A stretch of 64,000 nt of DNA from Mucilaginibacter sp. PAMC 26640 (GCA_001596135.1 CP014773.1:3596001-3660000); one strand, 5' to 3'. Shown: positions 53,327 through 63,002, counted from the stretch's first letter. The notes: a model not told the origin generated them from the letters alone. Made by a program: numbers and translations.

Positions 53327-54268
53327 TTACCAGATTTTTGTAGCCTTGCTCACTACGAGAAAACCAATTAGTGCGGCAGTAACGGCCACAGCTGCTTTCA
53401 TGCGGTTATTACCCCTGTAGGGCGGTATATATTGCACACCATTTTCATCACTAACGGCACCATGGCCAACATATCGGCCACTGTTTGGAACCGCAACCTC
53501 TTCAAAACGGTTGGCTAAAAAGCTCAATTCAGTCAGCAATTCGCGTCCACGCATTACCGGTCCGTGCCCGGTGGCTGCAATCCGGGGCTGCAATGCGGCC
53601 AATTTTCGGACCGACTTGCCGGCGGCGATCCAATCGCTGGTTATATATTTTGGAGGGCCGGATACTTGCTTTTTATAAAGCATCAAACTCCAAGCGGACT
53701 CAGCCCGGGTGGTAGTGAATGCATCACCAGCTATGAGGGTGGTATTCAATGGTAAAAACAGTGAAATATGCCCGGGTGTATGTCCGGGAGTGTGGATCAC
53801 CTTCCATTCAGGCAGTTCCGGAATACCATCGTACAAATCTATTTCACGTAGGTTACGCCTGATATTGATAGGTTTAGTGGAAAATAAAACCGATGCCAGG
53901 CTCATAAGTCCACCGCCGGTGGCCGGGTCAACAGGTGGGTAGGATGATTTTCCGGTTAAGTAAGGTACTTCCATGTGGTGTGCATACACCGGTACGTTCC
54001 AAATTTTCAGCAATTCGCAAACAGAACCAGCGTGGTCGCTGTGGCCATGAGTAAGCACGATGGCAGATGGCCTTGAACCTGGTCCGAATAATGCTTCGGC
54101 CATGGCGACGATCTTACTTGCCGATCCTTTTGTGCCAGTATCAACCAGCACCCAACCCTTGCCGGCACCCCTTCGGTTAGCAATCATGTAAACATTTACG
54201 AATATTAAACGCATGCCCCAAACGCCCTGGGCTACCTGGAAGTACTTGATTTTTTCTTTACTAAGCAT
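53327..54268 (-). CDS. MBL-fold metallo-hydrolase with C-terminal membrane anchor
   Basis: The ATG at 54268 (MLSKEKIKYFQVAQGVWG) gives 313 residues. An upstream TTG is rejected because the extra leader is not family-like. The zinc motif is VLTHGHSDHAGS (HxHxDH), with later ligands in VIHTPGHTPGHISLFLP, LIAGDAFTTT and ATGHGPVMRG. Residues about 290-310 (MKAAVAVTAALIGFLVVSKA) form a single hydrophobic helix, an unusual membrane-anchoring tail for this class. The substrate (thioester, lactone or other) cannot be read from sequence. Confidence 0.9.
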   Translation of the reverse strand: MLSKEKIKYFQVAQGVWGMRLIFVNVYMIANRRGAGKGWVLVDTGTKGSASKIVAMAEALFGPGSRPSAIVLTHGHSDHAGSVCELLKIWNVPVYAHHMEVPYLTGKSSYPPVDPATGGGLMSLASVLFSTKPINIRRNLREIDLYDGIPELPEWKVIHTPGHTPGHISLFLPLNTTLIAGDAFTTTRAESAWSLMLYKKQVSGPPKYITSDWIAAGKSVRKLAALQPRIAATGHGPVMRGRELLTELSFLANRFEEVAVPNSGRYVGHGAVSDENGVQYIPPYRGNNRMKAAVAVTAALIGFLVVSKATKIW

Positions 54269-54386
54269 ATTTATAATGGTTGCTTTAATAACAGGCCTAA
54301 GCCAAGATGGTTTTAAAATAGTCGCAATCCAGGCAGTCAGGTAACATTTTAGCGTCTCTACGTTAATTATGTCTAACAAAAGGCCA

Positions 54387-54555
54387 TTATGCTGCGTCGG
54401 TCAAAAGGATTAGCAACTCCTTAAACCATTCGCGGCGTCCATCAATTTTATATAATAACATTAAAGCATCGCGGTGGGCCTGCGAATAACCCAGACTATC
54501 CACTACATCGGGGCCAAATATTCAATCGCCGTAGCCATCACCAACGAGCGTGCTT
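54387..54555 (-). pseudogene. Possible gene remnant
   Basis: On the minus strand the sequence ending at the TAA 54387-54389 reads DVVDSLGYSQAHRDALMLLY then KIDGRREWFKELLILLTDAA, which looks like genuine protein. Upstream it is broken by a stop and a probable frameshift (an alternative frame reads MATAIEYLAP). No complete gene can be rebuilt. The rest of the 54269-54705 gap contains nothing recognised. Confidence 0.35.
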
Positions 54556-54705
54556 GTTTCGGCTAGTTGATGCTCAATATTACCAATTGTTTAGCATTGG
54601 CCCATATATGCACTTATTAAGTTATCAATTAAATATCCCGGGTGTTAATTAACAATAACTTAACATAAAAAAGGTTAATTTGCCCTACATCACCGGCATA
54701 CCCTA

Positions 54706-56322
54706 ATGCGTAAACAAATAAATCCGTTCGTGCTACTTATAATAGCATTTTGTTTAATAGCCGGTACCATACGCGCTCAGGATAACCGTTTTAAAACTAT
54801 AGTAGCCCTAAGCCAAAAGCAACCAGATTCCGCTCTCATTTTATTGCGAAAATTGCATAGCCAGGCTATGGATACTAAAGATTTGCGCATGCAAGGGATT
54901 TGTATGCAGCAAATGGGGAAGATCTGTTACAACCAGGGTCATCTTTCTCAATCGCTTGATTTTTACCAACGCGCCGATAAACTTTTCAACGAAGCCGGTA
55001 ATGCTAACCTACTGGCAGCCAACCTCGGCGAAATGGGTGTTTTATACTATTATAACAAACAACTCGACAGATCGCGAAGTATGTACAACCGTGCGTTAGC
55101 TATTTACAGGCAAAACGGAAACCTTAAAGGGCAGGCACAGATTTTTGGCGATATCGGCCACTTGTACGAAAAGCGAAAATCGTACGACAGTGCTTTTTAT
55201 TACCAGCACCTTGCACTGGATAACTATACCCGGGCCAATTATAAGCAGGGCGCAGCCAAGATCTACGAGAACCTGGGTAGTATTTATGAAGACCTGGCTA
55301 AATATGATTCGGCTTATAGTAGTTTTAAACATTCATTGGCTTTATATAACGATGATCACAATGAGGTAGCTAGTATAGAGGTGATCAATAATCTTGGCGA
55401 CATTTTACGCAAAACGGGTAAGTATGAGGCAAGCCTTAAGCAATCTCATAAGGCGCTCGCCATTGCAGTGCAAACCGGTAATGTGTATCAAGTGGCTGCC
55501 TGTACCAAAGATTTGGGGCAGGCATTTGCCCTGATGAACAGGATGGACAGTGCTTATCATTACGCCGAATTAAGCCGCAAATATTCTCTGGAGGTTTACT
55601 CTAAAGAGGGAGTGAACCAAACCGCGTTTTTACAAGTACTTTACGAGATCAATAAAAAGAGCGAGGAGATAGGCCGGTTGAACAATATCCGTAAGATCAA
55701 CCGTATTATAACCATTGCAGTAGTGGTGGTAGTTTTACTGCTAATTGTACTGGCGATGGTGATATTTAGCAGGCAGCGGTTTAAAATTAAAGATCAGCTG
55801 GCCAAAGCCAAACAAGCTGCTGCTGAACACGAATTGGTTGAACTGGAATTGCAGAATAAGCATTTGCAGGAAGATAATTTAAAACAGCAGCTGGATATTA
55901 AAAGTAAAGAACTATCTGTGCATACCCTTAACCTTATTAAAAACAACCAGCTGCTGGAACATCTGCGCAGCACTTTACAAGTAATGGTTAAAGAGGACAA
56001 ACGCGATCAGAAAAAACAGATGCAGCAAATAATCCTGCAAATCAACGAAAGCTTTAACCACGAGCAGCACTGGAAAGAATTTACCCTCGCTTTTGAACAG
56101 GTGCATCAGCGTTTTTACGATAACATAAAGCTTTACAGCAGTGAGCTTACCTCGGCAGATATGCGCCTGATTGCATTGCTGAAGATAAACATGGATTCGG
56201 CGGACATTGCCTCGCTGCTCAATATCTCTACAGATAGTCTCCGTGTTTCCCGTTACCGCCTGCGTAAAAAGTTAAATATACCACAGGGCGATAACCTTAC
56301 AGCATTCATCCAATCGTTGTAA
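54706..56322 (+). CDS. TPR sensor-regulator with transmembrane helix and C-terminal HTH
   Basis: This 538-residue protein has a signal segment (VLLIIAFCLIAGTIRA, about 8-24), about six TPR repeats (about 30-290: AANLGEMGVLYYYNKQLDRS, KIYENLGSIYEDLAKYDSAY), a transmembrane helix (IITIAVVVVVLLLIVLAMVIF, about 330-351), a long coiled coil (about 358-440) and a C-terminal helix-turn-helix of the LuxR/sigma-4 kind (LTSADMRLIALLKINMDSAD, IASLLNISTDSLRVSRYRLR). A periplasmic TPR sensor therefore couples to a cytoplasmic DNA-binding tail. Lying 277 bases before the phytate-locus receptor, it is the likely regulator of that locus. Confidence 0.85.
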   Translation: MRKQINPFVLLIIAFCLIAGTIRAQDNRFKTIVALSQKQPDSALILLRKLHSQAMDTKDLRMQGICMQQMGKICYNQGHLSQSLDFYQRADKLFNEAGNANLLAANLGEMGVLYYYNKQLDRSRSMYNRALAIYRQNGNLKGQAQIFGDIGHLYEKRKSYDSAFYYQHLALDNYTRANYKQGAAKIYENLGSIYEDLAKYDSAYSSFKHSLALYNDDHNEVASIEVINNLGDILRKTGKYEASLKQSHKALAIAVQTGNVYQVAACTKDLGQAFALMNRMDSAYHYAELSRKYSLEVYSKEGVNQTAFLQVLYEINKKSEEIGRLNNIRKINRIITIAVVVVVLLLIVLAMVIFSRQRFKIKDQLAKAKQAAAEHELVELELQNKHLQEDNLKQQLDIKSKELSVHTLNLIKNNQLLEHLRSTLQVMVKEDKRDQKKQMQQIILQINESFNHEQHWKEFTLAFEQVHQRFYDNIKLYSSELTSADMRLIALLKINMDSADIASLLNISTDSLRVSRYRLRKKLNIPQGDNLTAFIQSL

Positions 56323-56599
56323 TAAACCGTCACAACTGCTTCTTTCCGTCACCTGATTTTTAAAGCAATTTTTAGTTAACATTAACTTAATGTAACGGTA
56401 ATGAAATGGTAACGGAGTTTTTAATCGACATTAAATACTTGTAAATAAGGTAATTAGATAATGTTGTTGCTTTTGCATCTACGCGGCTTGTAACGGTGTT
56501 GCCTTTATGTAACCCTCTAAACTTCTTTTGTATAAAAATGTGATACACCTTTGCAACGTCGAAATAAAACAACAGACGTTATCACAAATCATTTAAAAA

Positions 56600-59377
56600 A
56601 TGAACAAACTTTTACAAATTCTATTGCCCATGCTGTTTTGCGTTAGTATTGCAAACGCAGCTAAGATCAAAGCGCACGTTTACGATAAGCAAACCGGTGA
56701 GCCATTGGTGGGCGCAACCGTGTTTATTGAGAAAACCGGAAAAGCAACCAGCACCGGGTTGGATGGTACCTTTGAGTTTAAAGGTGTAGCGGTTGGTCCT
56801 GCGGTTATCCGTGTTTCATACATCACCTATAAAACTATAACGCTAAACGTTGTAGTTGAAGAAAAAGATAACGACCATCTTAAGATTTATATGGAGCCTG
56901 CCGGTAAAGATCTCACTGAAATTACCGTAAGCGCAAGAGCAGGCGGCGTTACGGATCGGGATGCACGCCGGCTTGAGCAAAATGCCAGCCAGGTGATGAA
57001 TATTGTATCCGGCAAGTCGATCGAGATCTCTCCCGATCTGACTGTCGCAAACGTTCTTCAGCGCGTATCGGGGGTTTCAATCGAGCGTAACAGCAATGGC
57101 GATGGCCAGTATGCCATTCTTCGCGGTATGGATAAGCGTTACAATTATACACTGGTTAATGGCGTAAAGATCCCGAGTCCGGACAACCGTTACCGCTACG
57201 TACCGTTGGATCTTTTCCCATCCGACTTGTTAGACCGCCTGGAAGTATACAAAACCCTGACGCCTAATTTGGAAGGTGACGCAGTGGGTGGCGTGGTAAA
57301 CATGGTAATGAAAAACGCGCCGGATCGTTTCCAGGTGAACGCAAACTTCAGCGGCGGTTATAATCAACTGTTTTTCGACCGGGATTTTTTAAGCTATAAT
57401 TCGTCGGCTGTAAATCACAAATCGCCTTATGAATTAAATGGCCGCAGCTACAACGCTACGCAAAATGATTTCCCTAAAGCTACGCTGGATTACACATCAA
57501 AAAAGCCTGCGCCTAATATGGTCGGCAGTTTATCCATCGGGCAGCGTTTTTTTGACAGCAAACTGGGTGTTATCGTAGCAGGAAGTTATCAAAATACTTA
57601 TCGCGGCAGCAACAGTACGTTCTACAATTCTGCAGTGAACGGGACCGATGCCTATGCCGTTATTACCAGCAAGAGCGACCGCCAATATTCGGAGCAGCAG
57701 CAGCGCCTTGGTTTACACGGCAAGGTTGACTATGCATTTGATAAAAACAACAAGCTAAGCTTATACAATGTATATGTAAATCTGAAGAACATCCAGGTGC
57801 GCGATGCGGTAAGCACCACGTATAATGGGCAATATGACCCTGCTGCAGGTAACGCCGAACTTGGGTACAGTACACGCAGCCGTTTAACCAAACAGCAGAT
57901 CTATAATAGCACCTTACATGGCGATCATAAACTGTTTGATAATAAATTTAAGATCGGCTGGTCGGCAGTTTACTCAACCGCACAAAACGATGTGCCAGAC
58001 AATACGACAATCAGCCTAAACGGCATCCGCCAGAATAATGTAGATAAACGCACATCACTGGTGAACACTTCACCGGTACAGCACCGTTGGGAGCGTAATA
58101 CCGATGAGGACAAGGCCGGCTACCTGGACCTTACCTACACGGTATTGTTTGGTAAAACCAAGGTTGATTTCAGCGCGGGAGGCTTATATCGTGATAAGCA
58201 ACGCAGCAGTTTCTTTAACCAGTATACACTGGCGCCAACTGCAGCAAACGCCAACCTGCAATACGGTGTTGATTTTCAAAAGTACTCAGATCTGAACCTT
58301 CTTGTTACCAACCCAACCGGAGCAGTAAGTAATCCGCTTACTTATGATGCGACCGAAAAAACTGCGGCTGGATACGGTATGTTTAAATTAACATCAGATG
58401 CGCTTGAATTAATTGGCGGTGCCCGTGTAGAACACACCAATCAGGGCTACAATTTATTATTCCCTGCCGGAGAAAAATCCCCAACAGGCAGCCAGATCTA
58501 TACGGATGTATTGCCAAGCCTAACCCTGAAATATCACTTAACTGATAAAACCCAGTTACACGCTTCATACTACAAAGCGCTTAACCGCCCGGGTTTTTAC
58601 GAAATTGTACCAAGTAAAATTGTTAATGAAGAATACCAGGAACGCGGTAACCCGAACCTGAAAAGGGCGCTTGCCGATAATTACGACCTGCGCTACGAAC
58701 TATTTCCGGGTGCTTCCGAGCAATTATTGGTTGGCGCGTTCTACAAAAAAATCAAGGATCCGATAGAATACACCTTTCAGCCGGATGCAACCCGCGGTCA
58801 GGACGTGTATTACAGCCCGGGTAATTTTGGTACTGCCAATAACTATGGTGCCGAGATTGATTACATTAAATACTTTAATAAATTCGGTATCAAAGCCAAC
58901 TACACCTATACACATTCGCGCATTACCACGCCAAAAACCTCAAGAAGGATTAATGCTACCAGCGGCGATATTGAGGCTTTTTTAGTAAACCAGTCGCGCC
59001 CGCTTTATGGTCAGTCTGAGCATATTGCTAACATTTCCCTGCTTTATAAAGACACCAAGAAAGGTTGGGACATCCAGGTTGCAGGTGCTTATACCGGCCC
59101 ACGCATTAATACGGTATCGCAGTTTCTCAATAATGATCTGTGGCAGCAAGGCTTTATCCAAATGGATGCTTCAGCAGAGAAACGCTTTAAACACGGTTAC
59201 AGTGTATTTCTTAAAGCGGGCAACATCCTGAATACGCCAGCCAAATTATTTATAAAAGGTACCAATGCGGCTAATGATGTTATTAAAGAAAACCTGGTCT
59301 CAAACGGCCATACTCTCATCCGCAGTGATTATTACGAGCAAAGTTACTTATTGGGTGTACGGTATAAATTCAATTAA
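56600..59377 (+). CDS. TonB-dependent outer-membrane receptor
   Basis: This 925-residue protein has a signal peptide (about 1-20), an N-terminal CarboxypepD_reg-like beta-sandwich (about 21-100: VYDKQTGEPLVGATVFIEKT), a plug domain (about 130-240: VLQRVSGVSIERNSNGDGQY, AILRGMDKRYNYTLVNGVKI, LEVYKTLTPNLEGDAVGGVV) and a C-terminal 22-strand-type barrel ending SYLLGVRYKFN. The LTPNLEGDAVGG stretch is typical of the TonB-dependent receptor class represented by TIGR01782. It should import a ligand across the outer membrane using TonB energy. The downstream beta-helix lipoprotein and phytase suggest that the ligand is an inositol phosphate or its products. Confidence 0.93.
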   Translation: MNKLLQILLPMLFCVSIANAAKIKAHVYDKQTGEPLVGATVFIEKTGKATSTGLDGTFEFKGVAVGPAVIRVSYITYKTITLNVVVEEKDNDHLKIYMEPAGKDLTEITVSARAGGVTDRDARRLEQNASQVMNIVSGKSIEISPDLTVANVLQRVSGVSIERNSNGDGQYAILRGMDKRYNYTLVNGVKIPSPDNRYRYVPLDLFPSDLLDRLEVYKTLTPNLEGDAVGGVVNMVMKNAPDRFQVNANFSGGYNQLFFDRDFLSYNSSAVNHKSPYELNGRSYNATQNDFPKATLDYTSKKPAPNMVGSLSIGQRFFDSKLGVIVAGSYQNTYRGSNSTFYNSAVNGTDAYAVITSKSDRQYSEQQQRLGLHGKVDYAFDKNNKLSLYNVYVNLKNIQVRDAVSTTYNGQYDPAAGNAELGYSTRSRLTKQQIYNSTLHGDHKLFDNKFKIGWSAVYSTAQNDVPDNTTISLNGIRQNNVDKRTSLVNTSPVQHRWERNTDEDKAGYLDLTYTVLFGKTKVDFSAGGLYRDKQRSSFFNQYTLAPTAANANLQYGVDFQKYSDLNLLVTNPTGAVSNPLTYDATEKTAAGYGMFKLTSDALELIGGARVEHTNQGYNLLFPAGEKSPTGSQIYTDVLPSLTLKYHLTDKTQLHASYYKALNRPGFYEIVPSKIVNEEYQERGNPNLKRALADNYDLRYELFPGASEQLLVGAFYKKIKDPIEYTFQPDATRGQDVYYSPGNFGTANNYGAEIDYIKYFNKFGIKANYTYTHSRITTPKTSRRINATSGDIEAFLVNQSRPLYGQSEHIANISLLYKDTKKGWDIQVAGAYTGPRINTVSQFLNNDLWQQGFIQMDASAEKRFKHGYSVFLKAGNILNTPAKLFIKGTNAANDVIKENLVSNGHTLIRSDYYEQSYLLGVRYKFN

Positions 59378-59406
59378 GAGACGATCATTCTTAAAAATAT
59401 AAAAAC

Positions 59407-60669
59407 ATGAAATTAAAAGGATTTTTAACAGCAGCTGCGCTATCGGCAATTGTACTTGCAGGTTGCGAAAAGGCTAATATTGATGTAGATACTACGCCCA
59501 CAAGTGGCTCCGCCACGGGAGAGATATCGGGGGTATGGGAAAAAGGTAGCACGCACGAAATCAAAGGCGACGTGATTATACCAGAAGGCAAATCATTAAC
59601 CATACAAGAGGGTGTGACTATACTGATGGACACTTTAGCAAAACCGGAGTTCATTGTAAGGGGTAATCTTTACGCTTTAGGTACAGCAGAAAATCCGGTT
59701 AAATTTACCGTTAACGATGCTTACAAGACAGCAGCAAAACAATTCGGCAAGCTTTGGGGCGGTATTTTAGCTGCATCAACCTGTTCCGAACTGGTACTGG
59801 ACCATACCATACTGGAGTATGGCGGCAATACTACATCAGATGCTTCAACATCCGTAAAACAAGGGCTATATAAAGCAGTAGCGGGGGAGAACCTGCCTGC
59901 ACTTTGGTTCTCTAATGTTAACGGGAAACTAATTGTGGTAAATAGTACCATTCGGAACTTTAATGAGGATTGTACATATATAGAAGGTGGCAAAAGCATT
60001 TTTGCCAATAATGTATTTTATACAACGGGCGTAACGGGTGGTGAGGCGATGAATTTTAAATCGGGTTGTTTGGCTGATATAGCTTTTAACCTAATTTACA
60101 GCGCCAACACCAATGCGCTGAAACTCTCTAACGCAGGGGACCGCACTCCACAGGCTTATATCATAGTTTACAACAACACCATGTTAAATACCGGATGGCG
60201 CCGGCCGACTGCCAAAGGTGGTTCGGTATGGTTAGAGGCAACCGTACGGGCCGAGTTACATAACAACCTTTTCGCCAACACGCGGTTTGGTGTAAAAAGA
60301 GACCCTAAAAAACCCGAAGATGCACGCTCATTATATACTAACAACTGGTATTATGGTTTCGATCAAACTACGGTTAACCAGTTTCAGCCCGGCAAAAACG
60401 ACGTTATCGCAGGCGTAAATGATGTTAAAGGAACCGTGGCAGGGGATAACGATCCGAAATTTGTAAACTACCCCTTAAGTACAGCAGTAAGCAACGCCAC
60501 TTTTGATACCAACTGGGATTTTCATTTACTGGGCAATTCACCTGCGCTTACCAAAGGTATCAACAACTTTACACGCCACCATAAAGGCGGTTTAACATTA
60601 ACAAATGGTTTAACCTATGCATCGCCCGAGCCGGCTCTGTTTGTAGGCGCCTACGGTACAAAATTGTAA
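59407..60669 (+). CDS. Parallel beta-helix lipoprotein of the phytase locus
   Basis: This 420-residue protein has a lipobox (LSAIVLAGC, Cys20) and is probably anchored to the outer membrane. From about residue 55 on, short strand-turn repeats (KGDVIIPEGKSLTIQEGVTI, EFIVRGNLYALGTAENPVKF, GKLIVVNSTIRNFNEDC, AYIIVYNNTMLNTGW) point to a right-handed parallel beta-helix, as in pectate-lyase-like and DUF1565 folds. It keeps no catalytic acid or base set that I can identify. It starts 29 bases after the receptor stop and ends three bases before the phytase start, so all three are one operon. Surface binding of phytate or of mineral-bound substrate is inferred. Confidence 0.8.
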   Translation: MKLKGFLTAAALSAIVLAGCEKANIDVDTTPTSGSATGEISGVWEKGSTHEIKGDVIIPEGKSLTIQEGVTILMDTLAKPEFIVRGNLYALGTAENPVKFTVNDAYKTAAKQFGKLWGGILAASTCSELVLDHTILEYGGNTTSDASTSVKQGLYKAVAGENLPALWFSNVNGKLIVVNSTIRNFNEDCTYIEGGKSIFANNVFYTTGVTGGEAMNFKSGCLADIAFNLIYSANTNALKLSNAGDRTPQAYIIVYNNTMLNTGWRRPTAKGGSVWLEATVRAELHNNLFANTRFGVKRDPKKPEDARSLYTNNWYYGFDQTTVNQFQPGKNDVIAGVNDVKGTVAGDNDPKFVNYPLSTAVSNATFDTNWDFHLLGNSPALTKGINNFTRHHKGGLTLTNGLTYASPEPALFVGAYGTKL

Positions 60670-60672
60670 TTG

Positions 60673-61770
60673 ATGAAAAAACAAAGTATTTTTTTATTGA
60701 TCCCGGCTGCCTATTTAACGCTATGCGTAGCATGTATGTCAACAAATGCGCAAAAAGATGCGTCATCTGTGGCTATTTCGCCGCTAATTAAACCGGCTGT
60801 TATTACCGAGCCGGTGAAGTACGATACCGATGACCCGGCCATTTGGGTGAACAAGTCTGATCCCTCAAAGAGCTTGGTCATCGGTACGGATAAAGATGCA
60901 GATGGTGCTTTATATGTATATGATCTCAATGGTAAGATCGTTGCTGATAAGGTGGTACATGGTTTAAAACGGCCAAATAATGTAGACCTGGCCTATGGAC
61001 TGATGCTGGGCGGTAAACCTACCGATATTGCCATCACTACTGAAAGGTTGAGCCACAAATTACGCATTTATTCGCTGCCGGATATGAAGCCCGTTGATAA
61101 CGGCGGCATCGAAGTTTTTGTGGGAGAAGAGGGATTTGAATATCGCGACCTGATGGGCATATCCATATACACCGCTAAGGATGGTGAAATGTACGCCATT
61201 GCCGGTAGAAAAAACGGACCCAAAACCGGCGGCTATCTATGGCAGTACCTTTTAACCGACGATGGCACAGGTAATGTAAAAGCAACGCTTGTGCGAAAGT
61301 TTGGCGAATACAGCGGCAAAAAAGAAATAGAGGCGATCATGGTAGATAATGAGCTGGGCTATATTTATTACTCTGACGAGCAAACCGGCGTGCGTCAGTA
61401 CTATGCCGACCCGAAAAAGGGGGATAAGCAGCTGGCTATATTTGGAACCACCGGCTTTAAGGCTGACCATGAAGGTATCTCTTTGTACAAAACGACTGAT
61501 AGTACCGGTTACATCTTAGTATCAGATCAGGGGGCCAGCCGTTTCCAGGTGTTTAGCAGGGAAGGTACCAAAGCAAAACCCTTCGAACATCAACTCCTTA
61601 AAATTGCTAATGTTGCCGCACAGCAAAGCGACGGAAGCGATGTGGTGAATATGCCGCTGAATAATACATTTAAACACGGCTTATTTGTAGCCATGAGTAA
61701 CGATAAAACATTTCATTTTTACCGTTGGGAAGATATTGCCGGGAAAGATCTGGTAGTGAAAGCGAAGTAA
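60673..61770 (+). CDS. Beta-propeller phytase
   Basis: The ATG at 60673 gives 365 residues with a signal segment containing a possible lipidation Cys (TLCVACM, about residue 21). The mature chain has the six-bladed BPP motifs: DTDDPAIWVNKSDPSKSLVI (calcium and phosphate site), GTDKDADGALYVYDLNGKIV, LKRPNNVDLAYGL, EGFEYRDLMGISIY, EYSGKKEIEAIMVDNELGYI and HEGISLYKTTDSTGYILVSD. The family releases phosphate from calcium-phytate at neutral pH, leaving lower inositol phosphates. It is the last gene of the receptor, beta-helix, phytase operon, followed by a hairpin. Confidence 0.94.
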   Translation: MKKQSIFLLIPAAYLTLCVACMSTNAQKDASSVAISPLIKPAVITEPVKYDTDDPAIWVNKSDPSKSLVIGTDKDADGALYVYDLNGKIVADKVVHGLKRPNNVDLAYGLMLGGKPTDIAITTERLSHKLRIYSLPDMKPVDNGGIEVFVGEEGFEYRDLMGISIYTAKDGEMYAIAGRKNGPKTGGYLWQYLLTDDGTGNVKATLVRKFGEYSGKKEIEAIMVDNELGYIYYSDEQTGVRQYYADPKKGDKQLAIFGTTGFKADHEGISLYKTTDSTGYILVSDQGASRFQVFSREGTKAKPFEHQLLKIANVAAQQSDGSDVVNMPLNNTFKHGLFVAMSNDKTFHFYRWEDIAGKDLVVKAK

Positions 61771-61790
61771 GCTATCTGTTGTCATACTAG

Positions 61791-61854
61791 CGAAGGAAGG
61801 ATCTTTTGGGCTAATGCTATCTACTTGCATGTAGTTTAAAAGATCTTTCCTTCG
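61791..61854. terminator. Bidirectional hairpin between phytase and lepB
   Basis: CGAAGGAAGGATCTTTT and AAAAGATCTTTCCTTCG pair with one mismatch around a 30-base loop. It is placed between convergent genes. The GAAGGAAGGATCTTTT sequence is also typical of REP-like intergenic elements. Confidence 0.6.
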
Positions 61855-61892
61855 TCAGTATAAGAAGCTTTTTTGAGCAATGTAAGATCAGC

Positions 61893-63002
61893 CTATTGCT
61901 TCACACTTGGTATCGGCCTGAAGATCCTGTTCCAGCGGATCTTGCTGAGGAAAGATTCCGTACTGTCGATGCTCATCCACGTTATTACCGCCTTACCTAC
62001 AATATGGTCCTCAGGAACAAATCCCCAAAAGCGGGAATCTTCTGAGTTGTGCCGGTTATCACCCATCATCCAATAATACCCCATTTTAAAGGTATAGGTG
62101 TCGGCTTTTTTATCGTTGATGTATACCTCTTTGCCTTTTACTTCCAGCTTGTTATGCTCATACACTTCGATGGCGCGGCTGTATAGCGCTATGGTAGAGT
62201 CATTTAATTTAATTACCGTTCCTTTTTTCGGTACCAGTATCGGCCCAAAGTTATCCTCGTTCCATTTAAACAAGTCACTTTGAGGGAAAACGCGCTGATC
62301 TGCCAGGTCTTTTGGTTCAATAACCGGTTTAATGTCCTTAACATTGTTTTTTAATTCGGCATAGCTAGCCGCCGGAATGACCATTTCATAACTGTTGGCA
62401 TCCAGCTGTTGGCGCACTTCTATTTTTAGATTTTGAATGAGTTCAGGATTTATGGGCGTGCCGTTAGTGGTAACGATAGAGGATGTTTGGGCTTCCGGGG
62501 CGTTATTTACAAATTTACCATCGGCATAAGCTTGTCCGTTCACAATCGTAATCGTTTCTCCTGGCAGGCCAACGCAGCGCTTAATATAGTGCACGCGCAT
62601 ATCAACGGGGCGGGGCACAGTTTCTGCCGGGTAATTAAATACTACCGCATCACCTCTTTGTACATCTCCAAAACCCGGCAGCCGGTAATAAGGTAATTGC
62701 AGGCCATCCCAATACGTTTTAATTTGCGTGCCACTGATGGTAGATTCTAAAAAAGGAACTGCTACAGGCGTTATTGGCATGCGTGCCCCGTAAGATAGTT
62801 TGCTTACGAAAAGGTAATCACCAGTCATTAAGCTGCCCTCCATAGAGGCCGACGGAATAGCAAAGGCCGAAAATAAAAGGCCCCGGATAATGGTAGAAGC
62901 TACCAGCGCAAAAATAATAGCATCCAGCCATTCCCGCGTTTTGCTTTTCTTTGGCTTAATAGCTTCTGCTTCTTTTTTGCGGGATAAAAACTTCCAATTC
63001 AT
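61893..63002 (-). CDS. lepB: Signal peptidase I
   Basis: This 369-residue protein has an N-terminal transmembrane helix (LDAIIFALVASTIIRGLLF, about 27-45). The catalytic Ser lies in FAIPSASMEGSLMTGDYLFV and the catalytic Lys in RVHYIKRCVGLPGETITIVN. GDNRHNSEDSRFWGFVPEDH is the conserved box E. A long insertion of roughly 130 residues between the Lys box and box E is usual in Bacteroidota LepB. It removes signal peptides from exported proteins on the periplasmic face. It converges on the phytase operon. Confidence 0.95.
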   Translation of the reverse strand: MNWKFLSRKKEAEAIKPKKSKTREWLDAIIFALVASTIIRGLLFSAFAIPSASMEGSLMTGDYLFVSKLSYGARMPITPVAVPFLESTISGTQIKTYWDGLQLPYYRLPGFGDVQRGDAVVFNYPAETVPRPVDMRVHYIKRCVGLPGETITIVNGQAYADGKFVNNAPEAQTSSIVTTNGTPINPELIQNLKIEVRQQLDANSYEMVIPAASYAELKNNVKDIKPVIEPKDLADQRVFPQSDLFKWNEDNFGPILVPKKGTVIKLNDSTIALYSRAIEVYEHNKLEVKGKEVYINDKKADTYTFKMGYYWMMGDNRHNSEDSRFWGFVPEDHIVGKAVITWMSIDSTESFLSKIRWNRIFRPIPSVKQ

